14,789 nucleotides of DNA from Armatimonadota bacterium (GTDB lineage: Bacteria; Armatimonadota; UBA10988; DTZQ01), in NCBI GenBank assembly GCA_012961305.1, contig DTZQ01000704.1, positions 1 through 14,789 on the forward strand, given 5' to 3'. This document shows positions 7,185-14,584 of this stretch, piece after piece (positions within the stretch are counted from its first letter, which is position 1; each line of letters begins with the position of its first letter). The translations under genes and the position numbers were made by a program. The notes below the pieces were generated by a model. The model ran no database searches, was not told where the DNA came from, and worked only from the letters and a program-made list of their open reading frames with translations.

Positions 7185-8980
7185 ATCTCTCCCGGCGGAA
7201 GGGCTTCCTCGGGCAGGGCAATTCCGAAGGCGGCCGCGTAGATTTTACGGGCAATGGGTGCCGCTGCCTCGCCCCCGTGCCCTCCCTGCTCAATGAACAC
7301 ACAAACGGCCAGCGTAGGATGGCGGTAAGGAGCGAAACTCACGAACCAGGCATGGGTTTCCTCCCGCGGTGGGTCCTGCGCCGAACCAGTTTTGCCCGCA
7401 ATTTCCAGCCCCGGCAGCCGCACTCGTCGTCCCGTTCCTCCCCGCCCGTACACGGCTTCCCGCATCCCCTCGCGTACCAATCGCAGGGCTTGAGGGGATA
7501 TTTTCACCTCACGTCGCAATTTAGGTTGAAACTCGTAGAGGATTCGCCCCTCTCCGTCCACCGCCCGCTTAACCAGTTGGGGCACGTACAACTTACCCCC
7601 GTTGGCAATGACGCTGGTAACCAAGGCCATTTGCAACGGGGTAACTTGTACATCGCCCTGCCCGATGGCCAGGTTCAAATTGTCTCCTCCGTACCAGGGT
7701 CGTCCGTGCCGCCGCTGCATCCAAGCCTCATCAGGAATGCGCCCTCCCCGCTCAAAGGGCAGGTCAATCCCCGTCGGCTCTCCCAGCCCAAAATCGCGGG
7801 CGTAGGTTTGCAATTTTGTCCCCCCTAACCGCTTCCCCGTTTCGTAAAAGAAACAGTCGCACGACTGCCCCAGACCTTGCAGCACATCCACCCGTGCATG
7901 CCGGCTCCAGCAGCCGAAAGCCCAAGAACCCAAATGGTACACGCCGGGGCAATAGACGCTGGTGTTGGGGGTGATGACCCCTTCCGTTAATCCGGCCGCA
8001 GCCGTTACCAGTTTGAAGGCCGAGCCGGGCGGATATTGGTTCTGAATGGCTCGATTCATCAGGGGATGATGGGGATTGGCAATCAATTCCCGCCAGGTTT
8101 GAGGGGCGGCTCGGGGGATGAAGAGGTTAGGGTCAAAAGTGGGACTGCTGGCCATTACCCGCACCGCACCATTGCGTGGGTCGAGGGCCACTACCGCCCC
8201 CACTTTGCCCTGCAGGGCTTCCTCTGCTACTCGCTGCAGACGTAGGTCAAGGGTCAGAGTTATTGAGCCTCCGGGAGTCATGGGCTTAGTGCCCAAGAAC
8301 TGAATGGGGTCGCCCCGGGCGTTGACCTCCACCCATTGACCGCCACTGCGACCCCGTAGCACCTCGTCATAACGGCGCTCAATGCCACATTTCCCAATGA
8401 GGTCGCCGGGCCGATAGCCTTTTTCCCTTCGCTCCTCCAGTTCCGCAGCGTTGATTTCTCCCACGTAGCCGATAATATGCGCCGCCAAAGTGCCCTGGGG
8501 ATACACTCGTTGGGGTGTACTCTCAATCAATATCCCCGGCAGGGTCACCAACTCCTCTTCCACCCGGGTAATGGTGCCGATGTCCAAATCCTTCTTCACC
8601 GGCACGGAGCGAAAGGGCGGCAGGGAATGGTCCCGCACCGTGCGTTCAAGGGCGGCCCTCTCTTCCGGGGTAAAATCCACCAATTGCTGGAGCCGTTTGA
8701 CCTCCATGCCCGGCTCTGGCATGCCCCGGGGCATCACCGCCAAATGATAGGCTGTGCGGTTGGTGGCCAGAATTTCCCCCCGGAGGTCGTAAATCACCCC
8801 TCGCGGGGCCTTGGTGGGCACCAGGCGAATGCGGTTCAGCCGGGCTGCTTTTTCGTACTCCTCCGCCTGCAACATCTGCAGGAACCACAACCGCGCCAAC
8901 AGGACCCCAAACATGCCTACCATCACCAAGCGCAAAGCCCACATGCGCCGTTGCAAATTGGGACTAAGTTCCGGTTCCAC
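7172..8980 (-). CDS. mrdA: Penicillin-binding protein 2 (elongation transpeptidase)
   Basis: Cross-links peptidoglycan during side-wall growth in rod-shaped cells as partner of RodA, on the periplasmic face of the inner membrane. The 602-residue length is normal. One N-terminal transmembrane helix spans about 14-37. A PBP dimerisation domain follows with KAPRGVIYDLRGEILATNRT (about 57-76) and GYVGEINAAEL. The transpeptidase motifs are YPPGSAFK (nucleophile Ser about 320, Lys about 323; usually STFK or STVK, here SAFK), SCD (about 373-375, the S-x-D form seen in PBP2) and KTGSAQ (about 530-535). The start is GTG at 8978-8980, with AGGAG 9 nt upstream. It follows the aminotransferase by 40 nt, so the two may be co-transcribed. 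No mreB, mreC, mreD or rodA is in the window, unlike the common cluster. Confidence 0.95.
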   Translation of the reverse strand: MEPELSPNLQRRMWALRLVMVGMFGVLLARLWFLQMLQAEEYEKAARLNRIRLVPTKAPRGVIYDLRGEILATNRTAYHLAVMPRGMPEPGMEVKRLQQLVDFTPEERAALERTVRDHSLPPFRSVPVKKDLDIGTITRVEEELVTLPGILIESTPQRVYPQGTLAAHIIGYVGEINAAELEERREKGYRPGDLIGKCGIERRYDEVLRGRSGGQWVEVNARGDPIQFLGTKPMTPGGSITLTLDLRLQRVAEEALQGKVGAVVALDPRNGAVRVMASSPTFDPNLFIPRAAPQTWRELIANPHHPLMNRAIQNQYPPGSAFKLVTAAAGLTEGVITPNTSVYCPGVYHLGSWAFGCWSRHARVDVLQGLGQSCDCFFYETGKRLGGTKLQTYARDFGLGEPTGIDLPFERGGRIPDEAWMQRRHGRPWYGGDNLNLAIGQGDVQVTPLQMALVTSVIANGGKLYVPQLVKRAVDGEGRILYEFQPKLRREVKISPQALRLVREGMREAVYGRGGTGRRVRLPGLEIAGKTGSAQDPPREETHAWFVSFAPYRHPTLAVCVFIEQGGHGGEAAAPIARKIYAAAFGIALPEEALPPGEIPTD

Positions 8981-9020
8981 TTCCCTTTACTCCTCCCCAG
9001 TCCATTTTCCCACTCAGGGG

Positions 9021-10310
9021 CTAAGCCTGCTCCTGCCGCTCGACCAGGGCCAACACTTTGTCCATCTGGCCCATAACTTTCTTAAACCCCTCGAGGTAAA
9101 GGTCTATCAATTCAACGTCATTGGGAGGATGCACCCCACGAAGATAGGAGTGAGAAGCGAGGAACTTGAGCGTTTCTGGGTAATCCTCCGCGCGGTAGAC
9201 GACGTTGCTGCGGGCGCTCCTCCAGGGCTCCCCTTTGCCGAAGGCGCGCTTCTTTTGAAAGACCACCATGCCGGGCACGGGCACGCGCTGCCACTTGCCC
9301 ATACCGATTCCTTCCGCATTGAGCGCCCTCTCCGCCGCGGCCGTGAAGCGAGCCGGCTCCACCTCATCCAGGCCCAACTGGTCGGGTCGGAACGTGACCA
9401 CGTAGGCGAAATATACTGGCTTGCGCCCTTCGGGTTCCGGCGGCCCTTCGACCCCAGGGATGTCCTTGAAGGCCGCGGTGAGTCTATGGGCCAGTTCACG
9501 CCGCTTTTCATTGTATTCCTCCAGCCGGGTGAGTTGGCTGCGGGTGAAGGCATTTACGAACTCGACGGACCGATAGTTCCACCCCAGGCCATAGGCCATG
9601 TATTCGCGCTCCCGACCATGAATGATGACCTCGCCGAACTCCCGGACCATCTTCGCCCGCTCATAATACTCCTCGTTGTCCGTGGTGAGCAGGCCGCCAT
9701 CACAGCCGCACAAATTCTTCGAGCGGTTAAGACTGAAAGCGGAAACGTCACCCAGGGAGCCCACCTTGCGACCCTTGTACTCCGCCCCATGTGCCTGGCA
9801 AGAGTCGGTAACCACCTTTAGGTCGTACCTGCGGGCCAGGTCCAGAATCGGGTCCATGTCACACGGCATCCCGTGTAGGTCAACGGGCAAAATAGCCTTC
9901 GTTCGTTCGGTAATTTTCTCCTCAATTTTGGTCGGGTCAATATTGTAGGTGACCGGCTCGATGTCCACGAAGACCGGGATGGCACACTGATGTAATATGG
10001 CGGCGGCCGTAGACCAATAGGTGAGGGCGCAGGTGTTGACTTCGTCGTGCGCCTCTACTCCCACTGCGGCCAGGCCCATGTGAATCGCAGAAGTGCCGCT
10101 ATTCGTTACTAAGGCATACTTAACCCCACAATATTGAGCCCATTCTTTCTGCAAAGCGACGGCCTGTGGAGCGCCCGTGCCGTGCAGGTGTCCACTGTCC
10201 AATACGGCCAGCACTGCCTTTCTGTCAGCCTCGGTGATAACTGGCCAGGTCTTAATCAGGCCCTCAGGCACCGTCCTGGGGCCTCCCTCCAGGGCTAACT
10301 TTTCGCTCAT
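9021..10310 (-). CDS. DegT/DnrJ/EryC1/StrS family aminotransferase
   Basis: A PLP-dependent enzyme of the sugar aminotransferase family, 429 residues, probably transferring an amino group to a keto-sugar or related alcohol. Visible features are TNSGTSAIHMGLAAVGV (phosphate-binding region, about 69-85), VTDSCQAHGAEYKG with the Asp that contacts the pyridine nitrogen (about 167-180), and SLNRSKNLCGCDGG with the putative PLP lysine at about 198. The start is ATG at 10308-10310, with AAAGGAGG 6 nt upstream; an in-frame extension of 20 codons to 10370 lacks support. The substrate cannot be read from sequence. No nucleotide-sugar dehydratase or oxidoreductase is adjacent. The next gene downstream is PBP2, so a cell-envelope sugar is possible but unproven. 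Confidence 0.9.
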   Translation of the reverse strand: MSEKLALEGGPRTVPEGLIKTWPVITEADRKAVLAVLDSGHLHGTGAPQAVALQKEWAQYCGVKYALVTNSGTSAIHMGLAAVGVEAHDEVNTCALTYWSTAAAILHQCAIPVFVDIEPVTYNIDPTKIEEKITERTKAILPVDLHGMPCDMDPILDLARRYDLKVVTDSCQAHGAEYKGRKVGSLGDVSAFSLNRSKNLCGCDGGLLTTDNEEYYERAKMVREFGEVIIHGREREYMAYGLGWNYRSVEFVNAFTRSQLTRLEEYNEKRRELAHRLTAAFKDIPGVEGPPEPEGRKPVYFAYVVTFRPDQLGLDEVEPARFTAAAERALNAEGIGMGKWQRVPVPGMVVFQKKRAFGKGEPWRSARSNVVYRAEDYPETLKFLASHSYLRGVHPPNDVELIDLYLEGFKKVMGQMDKVLALVERQEQA

Positions 10311-10316
10311 TGGATT

Positions 10317-10324
10317 CCTCCTTT
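10317..10324 (-). promoter_or_regulatory. Ribosome binding site of the DegT-family gene
   Basis: AAAGGAGG on the minus strand, with AGGAGG ending 6 nt before the ATG at 10308-10310. It is a near-perfect anti-16S match and decides the start against the longer frame. I see no convincing -35/-10 pair in the roughly 220 nt upstream. Confidence 0.85.
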
Positions 10325-10365
10325 CACTGCCCCCTTTCTGCACCCCAGAGACGTTGAGGAATTGG

Positions 10366-10406
10366 GGCAACTGGGAAACCTGGCAACTCTAAAACTCGGC
10401 AGTTGC
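10366..10406. repeat. Short direct and inverted GGCAACT repeats
   Basis: GGCAACT occurs at 10366-10372 and 10382-10388, and the inverse AGTTGC at 10401-10406 can pair with GCAACT at 10383-10388. They lie in the non-coding gap between the GH2 gene and the aminotransferase, next to the larger palindrome at 10416-10448. They may be remains of a degenerate repeat element. Confidence 0.45.
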
Positions 10407-10415
10407 ACTATGCAC

Positions 10416-10448
10416 GATGCAGGATGCAGTTATCCTGTATCCTGCATC
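10416..10448. repeat. Heptamer-based palindrome between the GH2 and aminotransferase genes
   Basis: GATGCAGGAT (10416-10425) and ATCCTGCATC (10439-10448) form a perfect 10-bp inverted repeat with a 13-nt centre. Internally the left arm starts with two GATGCAG heptamers (10416-10429), and the right arm contains ATCCTGT and ATCCTGC (10432-10445). It resembles a REP-like or short tandem heptamer element. It lies about 80 nt after the GH2 stop and could form a strong hairpin in that transcript, but no T-run follows, so terminator function is uncertain. Confidence 0.6.
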
Positions 10449-10529
10449 GAGGTGGGAGGGAGGTGGTGATTGCCCACTGGCCCCATTGCCCGAATTTTCT
10501 CTGGGGCAAACAAATACAACCTGCTAAGA

Positions 10530-13175
10530 CTACTGCTTGCCTGCAGGGAAGAACAATTGGTACTCGTTGCGGTCTAACACCGCGCCGGTGGCATCTTCGA
10601 GTTTCAACTCTACCCGACAGGGGCCCCTCAGATGCCAATCGGCTACTTTCAACACACATACAGCCGTATCGGCCTCCAAATGACAGGACACTTTTCCCAG
10701 CACCAATGTAGCCCCTGCGTGGGTGGTGGCCCGGTAAATCACCCGGCAGTTGCGATAGGCCCGGGGCTGGTCGTTGACCACCCAGAGGCCCCGTACTCCC
10801 GCCGGGTCGTAGTCCAGCAGCACGTGCAGGGGCAGGTAAGCGGCTTGCAGCGCCGCATAGGTCGGTTTTGGTTCGCCCTCCGAATCCAGAACCCCCGTAG
10901 GGGCAAAAGATAAGTCTCGGAAGGGGAAATAAATCAGACCGTTCACCGGCGCATACTTCTGCCGCCGCAACTGCTCCACCGCGTACTTCAACGCTTCAGG
11001 TGGCACTTGGGGAGGAGGTTCAGCCCTCGTCTGAAAGCCAACTGCGCTGAGGAAAGGCATCTGCACTTGGGACAGCGGCCAGGGACGGTACAGTTCAAGG
11101 GCCGAAGGCTTCGTTTGCTCCTCCCCCGCCGGGGCCTCCTCAGAAGGGGTTTCTGCCGGTGCTCCCGTCGCCGAGGGAAGGGGAAACAGCAGTTCTTTCA
11201 GTCCGGGACTGAGCAACAGGGGCCGGGCAGGAGATACCGCCTGCACCTGCTCCGCTACATATTGGGCTAACGGGGCCTCGCCGACAGGGGCCAGGCACCA
11301 CAGAGCCAGGCTGGGATGGTGTCCCCATCCCAAGAGCAATTCCTGCATTTGGGCGGCCGCCGCCCGCCGGAGCGCCGGAACATCGGCCTGGCGGTCCAGC
11401 ACAAAATCAGCCCACACTAACAGCCCGGCCGCGTCGCAGGCGGCGAAGAACTCCGGCGGCGGCACGTGGGCGTAGGGCCGCACCAGATTGCAGTTGGCCT
11501 CCCGGAGGCGCCGCAAATCCCTCAAGAAGGTGCCGGTCGCGTAATCCTTTAAGCCGTGCGATGGACAGTAGGCCACGCCGCGCACGAAGACCCTTTGGCC
11601 GTTTAGCCGCCAAGTCCAGGTGCCCGTCTCCACCTGCAACTCCCGCAGGCCCAGGGTGGTGGTCAGCGCATCGGTGACCTCCCGCCCGTCGTCCACCTGC
11701 ACGTCCACCCGGTACAAATTGGGAGTGCCCCGGTCCCAACACCACCACAGGCGCGGGTTGGTCAGGGTGACTTTGCCCTCCGCCACCGAGACGCCCGGCG
11801 GCAGGGTGTAGCGTCCGGCGAAGTAAGTTTCGGCGTCCGCGAAATTGAGGCCCGAAAAGCACGCCCGCAAACCAACGGTTAGGGGTTCGGAACGGTGATT
11901 GCGCAGCACGGCCTGAAAATGCACCTCGGCCCGGGTGTAGTTCTCTTTAAGTTCCGGCCGCAGGCGCACATATTCCAGAGCCACATCGCCCCGGGCCTCC
12001 ATCCGCACGCTGCGCCACACTCCGGCCAGCCCGGAGCCCAAACGCCCCAAACTGCCGCGGAGCAGGGCCGGTGCAGAGGTTGCAGCGGCGTCGGCGTTGT
12101 TTTGGCCCCCTTCTTCTCCCGACCTCGGAGCCGGGGGTGGGGCCAATCGCAGGGCCAGGACGTTATCTCCGTCGTACTGAAGGAGGCCGTCGGTGGTGAA
12201 AGCGAAAGGAGTGAAGTACCCCTCATGGGCCCCCAAGTAATGTCCGTTGAGCCACACCTCCGCCGCGTAGTCCACGCCGTCGAAGCAGAGGCGAGTGTGC
12301 TTTTTCGCCCATCCCGGTGGCACTCGAAACCGCCGCCGCAGCCACAGGGAAGCCCGGTCGGGGCCTGATTCGACCTGCGGCACGGCCACCCAGGGCCAGG
12401 TTGAATCGTCGTAGTCGGGCCGGAAGAAGCCGCGGCTGTGGCCCACCCCCTCCCCATCCTCCCAGCCACGCCACCAGCCGTCCAGGCCCACACTTTCCCT
12501 GCCCCGGCCGGCCGCGACTGCGGGCGGGGAACCCTGCTGGAGGGCAGCCAGACGGGGCGCCCGTAAGGCCGACAGGGCCACAGCGAAGGCCGAATTGGGC
12601 GGCAGGGGAACGCTCTGTGAACCAGCCAGAGAGAAAGGAGGGTCTCCCTCGAAACCAATGCTCAGCAAAGCCACCTCACGTTCATCCTGGGCGGCGTAAA
12701 GGTAAAATTTCACCCAGACGGGGCCAGTTGTCCCAGTGGACAGGTAAGGGGTCAAATCGCGAGTTTCGCCTGCAGCGCGGGGGCCGCCAGTGTGCACGCC
12801 AACCGGTTCGTAACTGACCCCATCCCCGGACACGGCTACGGCGATGCGGTCAGCGGGCTGGGTGAGGGAATAATGGTAGGTCAGGCGCAGTCGTCGCCAG
12901 GCTCCGTCGCTGGGCACCAGACGGTAAATAACCGTGCCTGTAGTGCCCGCAGCCGCCGGCCGCAATTGTCCGGCACCGCTCAGGTCCAAGTGGACGCCAG
13001 GGGGAACTTCCCAGGCCTTGTCCAACGCGGTGGCCGTATGAAAGGTTATTTGATAGCGCCGCTGCGGGGGGGTCAGTTCGACCCGTGGCTCCTCAGCCGC
13101 CCATGCTCCCCCCGATAACCCCATTCCTCCCCAGAGCACCAACAGACCCCATAATTTTGGCCGTCTCAATGCCAT
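10530..13175 (-). CDS. Secreted GH2 / beta-mannosidase-like protein lacking both catalytic glutamate motifs
   Basis: An 881-residue protein with a signal peptide (1-26, probable cleavage after GGAWA). An extra beta-rich region follows (about 40-180). The GH2 sugar-binding domain comes next (about 245-345, with FRPDYDDSTW and DYAAEVWLNGHYLGAHEGYFTPF), then an Ig-like domain (about 395-510) and a TIM barrel from about 525 (RVFVRGVAYCPSH, NLVRPYAHVPPPEFFAACDA, GLLVWADF). These match the beta-mannosidase branch of GH2. The acid/base motif usually read as HPSxxLWCGNNE is here HPSLALWCLAPVGE (620-633). The nucleophile motif usually read as SE(Y/F)GFQ is here SAVGFQ, with Ala711 in place of Glu. A loss of hydrolase activity is therefore likely. 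A Glu/Pro/Ala linker is at about 668-692. The start ATG follows AAAAGGA closely. It is divergent from the sialidase-fold gene and has its own promoter. Confidence 0.9.
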   Translation of the reverse strand: MALRRPKLWGLLVLWGGMGLSGGAWAAEEPRVELTPPQRRYQITFHTATALDKAWEVPPGVHLDLSGAGQLRPAAAGTTGTVIYRLVPSDGAWRRLRLTYHYSLTQPADRIAVAVSGDGVSYEPVGVHTGGPRAAGETRDLTPYLSTGTTGPVWVKFYLYAAQDEREVALLSIGFEGDPPFSLAGSQSVPLPPNSAFAVALSALRAPRLAALQQGSPPAVAAGRGRESVGLDGWWRGWEDGEGVGHSRGFFRPDYDDSTWPWVAVPQVESGPDRASLWLRRRFRVPPGWAKKHTRLCFDGVDYAAEVWLNGHYLGAHEGYFTPFAFTTDGLLQYDGDNVLALRLAPPPAPRSGEEGGQNNADAAATSAPALLRGSLGRLGSGLAGVWRSVRMEARGDVALEYVRLRPELKENYTRAEVHFQAVLRNHRSEPLTVGLRACFSGLNFADAETYFAGRYTLPPGVSVAEGKVTLTNPRLWWCWDRGTPNLYRVDVQVDDGREVTDALTTTLGLRELQVETGTWTWRLNGQRVFVRGVAYCPSHGLKDYATGTFLRDLRRLREANCNLVRPYAHVPPPEFFAACDAAGLLVWADFVLDRQADVPALRRAAAAQMQELLLGWGHHPSLALWCLAPVGEAPLAQYVAEQVQAVSPARPLLLSPGLKELLFPLPSATGAPAETPSEEAPAGEEQTKPSALELYRPWPLSQVQMPFLSAVGFQTRAEPPPQVPPEALKYAVEQLRRQKYAPVNGLIYFPFRDLSFAPTGVLDSEGEPKPTYAALQAAYLPLHVLLDYDPAGVRGLWVVNDQPRAYRNCRVIYRATTHAGATLVLGKVSCHLEADTAVCVLKVADWHLRGPCRVELKLEDATGAVLDRNEYQLFFPAGKQ

Positions 13176-13219
13176 CAGGTCCTTTTCCTATGGTCGGGGA
13201 AACTTCTTCCTTTCCCTTC

Positions 13220-13248
13220 ATTGTACCCTGTCCGAAGGATTTAGTCAA
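13220..13248 (-). promoter_or_regulatory. Sigma-70-type promoter of the GH2-family gene
   Basis: On the minus strand TTGACT (13243-13248) and TACAAT (13220-13225) are separated by exactly 17 nt, each one base off consensus. Transcription would start near 13213, giving a leader of about 38 nt before the ATG at 13173-13175. It lies in the 184-nt gap between the divergent GH2 and sialidase-fold genes. I see no comparable promoter on the plus strand. Confidence 0.8.
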
Positions 13249-13359
13249 GAGGAGAGACCCCTGGGGCCAAGAATCGCACGCAACCTTCCGGGTCGCCCCA
13301 AGGAGGAATGGAGGCCCAAGCTGAGAAACTAAACCCAAATCGCCGGACAAACTTACAAT

Positions 13360-14448
13360 ATGTCCATGCGCTGCCTAAAAGAATTCATCGTCTATCGCGA
13401 CGAGGCGTTCTACTCGTCGTTTCCCTCGGTGGTGGTGCGGCCCGACGGTAATCTTTTGGTGGCTTTCCGGCGGGCACCAGAGCGACGACTTCGACCGGGC
13501 GGGAGGGTAACCCATGCCGACCCGAACAGTCAGTTAGTTCTGGTCGCTTCCGAGGACGGGGGAGAAACCTGGGAGACTCGGCCCCGGCTGATTTTGGCCC
13601 ATCCGGCCGCTGGCTGCCAAGACCCCTGTCTGACCCAATTGGCCGATGGGACTCTGCTGTGCACTACTTTTTTGTGGCAACTTCTGCCCGCCCATACGCC
13701 CGAAGGGCCTGGCGTGCGCCGGGAACCCAACGGCTGGCCCCTGGTCAATTTGGGCGTGCAGGTAGTTCGCTCCTTAGATGGTGGCATGACTTGGTCGGAA
13801 CCGGTGCCCATCGCTCCCCTGCCCGGCTGTAAAGAACACCTCCCCGGCGTGCCCAATCGGGGAGCCTGCCGGGGGCGAGTGGTGGAACTGCCTGACGGAA
13901 CGCTGCTGCTGCCCGTGTACACGGCCCGCGCGCCGGACAGAACCTCTCAAGCAATGCTCTGTGTATCTCACGACCGGGGTGAAAGTTGGCATTACCTATC
14001 TACCATCGCCCAAGACCGGGAGGTGCACTTCCACGAACCTCACGTGTACCGTACTCCCAGCGGGGCGTTAGTGGCTTTCCTGCGCACCGCCGGGCTGGAA
14101 GGGTATTTGGCCGTGTGTCGCTCGGAGGACGAGGGCCTTACCTTCTCCCCCTGGCGCAAAACCACCGTTTGGGGCCACCCCTTCTGCACGGCCCAGACCC
14201 CTGACGGACAAGTGCTGCTGGTTTACGGCTACCGCCGCGAACCTTTCGGCATTCGGGCCCGACTGTTGGACCCCGAATGCGAAAAGGTGGACCAAGCGGA
14301 GGAAATTGTCCTCCGGGACGATGGGGGGAATAGCGACTTGGGCTACCCCTGGCCCGTGTGCCTACCAAATGGACAGATGTTGGTGGTTTACTACTTCAAC
14401 CAAAATGACGGCACCCGGTACATCGCCGGAACGATACTCAGCCTTTAG
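13360..14448 (+). CDS. Sialidase-fold (Asp-box / BNR repeat) protein
   Basis: A 362-residue, probably six-bladed beta-propeller of the sialidase/neuraminidase superfamily, with no signal peptide. Four Asp boxes are visible: SEDGGETW (64-71), SLDGGMTW (138-145), SHDRGESW (203-210) and SEDEGLTF (255-262). The N-terminal strand SSFPSVVVRPDGNLLVAF (19-36) aligns with the (F/Y)RIP region, but the arginine there appears replaced by Ser20. It may therefore not be a classical exo-sialidase; the substrate is unknown. An in-frame stop lies 30 nt upstream of the ATG at 13360, so the start is there or at the ATG at 13366. Neither has a Shine-Dalgarno sequence, and TACAAT directly abuts the first ATG. Divergent from the GH2-like gene and convergent with rnpB. 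Confidence 0.85.
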   Translation: MSMRCLKEFIVYRDEAFYSSFPSVVVRPDGNLLVAFRRAPERRLRPGGRVTHADPNSQLVLVASEDGGETWETRPRLILAHPAAGCQDPCLTQLADGTLLCTTFLWQLLPAHTPEGPGVRREPNGWPLVNLGVQVVRSLDGGMTWSEPVPIAPLPGCKEHLPGVPNRGACRGRVVELPDGTLLLPVYTARAPDRTSQAMLCVSHDRGESWHYLSTIAQDREVHFHEPHVYRTPSGALVAFLRTAGLEGYLAVCRSEDEGLTFSPWRKTTVWGHPFCTAQTPDGQVLLVYGYRREPFGIRARLLDPECEKVDQAEEIVLRDDGGNSDLGYPWPVCLPNGQMLVVYYFNQNDGTRYIAGTILSL

Positions 14449-14552
14449 CCTTCCCCCGCCAGCCAGCCCGAGAGAGGTCCAGTCGATTCTTGACCCTTGC
14501 AGATGAGGAACGGCGGTCTACCTTTGACCTAATGCTGATGGCTGAGGGCTAT

Positions 14553-14581
14553 GAAGGGCCGGGCTTGAAGCCTGGGCCTTC
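14553..14581 (+). terminator. Imperfect hairpin between the sialidase-fold gene and rnpB
   Basis: A 29-nt GC-rich inverted repeat, GAAGGGCCGGGCTT with GAAGCCTGGGCCTTC, sits in the 136-nt gap between the two convergent transcription units. On the plus strand it has one mismatch and one G-U pair; on the minus strand it has two mismatches. No T-run follows in either direction. It may end the sialidase-fold transcript, the RNase P RNA, or both, but the evidence is only the fold. Confidence 0.4.
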
Positions 14582-14584
14582 AAA

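Noticed and set aside
8811..9821. 336-codon plus-strand open frame opposite mrdA and the aminotransferase gene
   Set aside because: It spans the antisense of two clearly identified genes and their junction, has no recognisable domain, and its length is explained by the GC-rich codon pattern of the opposite strand.
11879..12658. 259-codon minus-strand open frame in another frame of the GH2 gene
   Set aside because: Rich in Arg, Pro, Trp and Cys as expected from out-of-frame GC-rich coding DNA, while the overlapping frame has clear GH2 domains.
13354..13359. TACAAT on the plus strand as a -10 box for the sialidase-fold gene
   Set aside because: It directly abuts the start codon, so a transcript from it would begin inside the gene, and no -35 box lies 17 nt upstream.
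13308..13451. 47-codon plus-strand ORF starting behind AGGAGGA upstream of the sialidase-fold gene
   Set aside because: The ribosome site is only 1 nt from the ATG, most of the ORF overlaps the sialidase-fold gene out of frame, and the product is Arg-rich and featureless.
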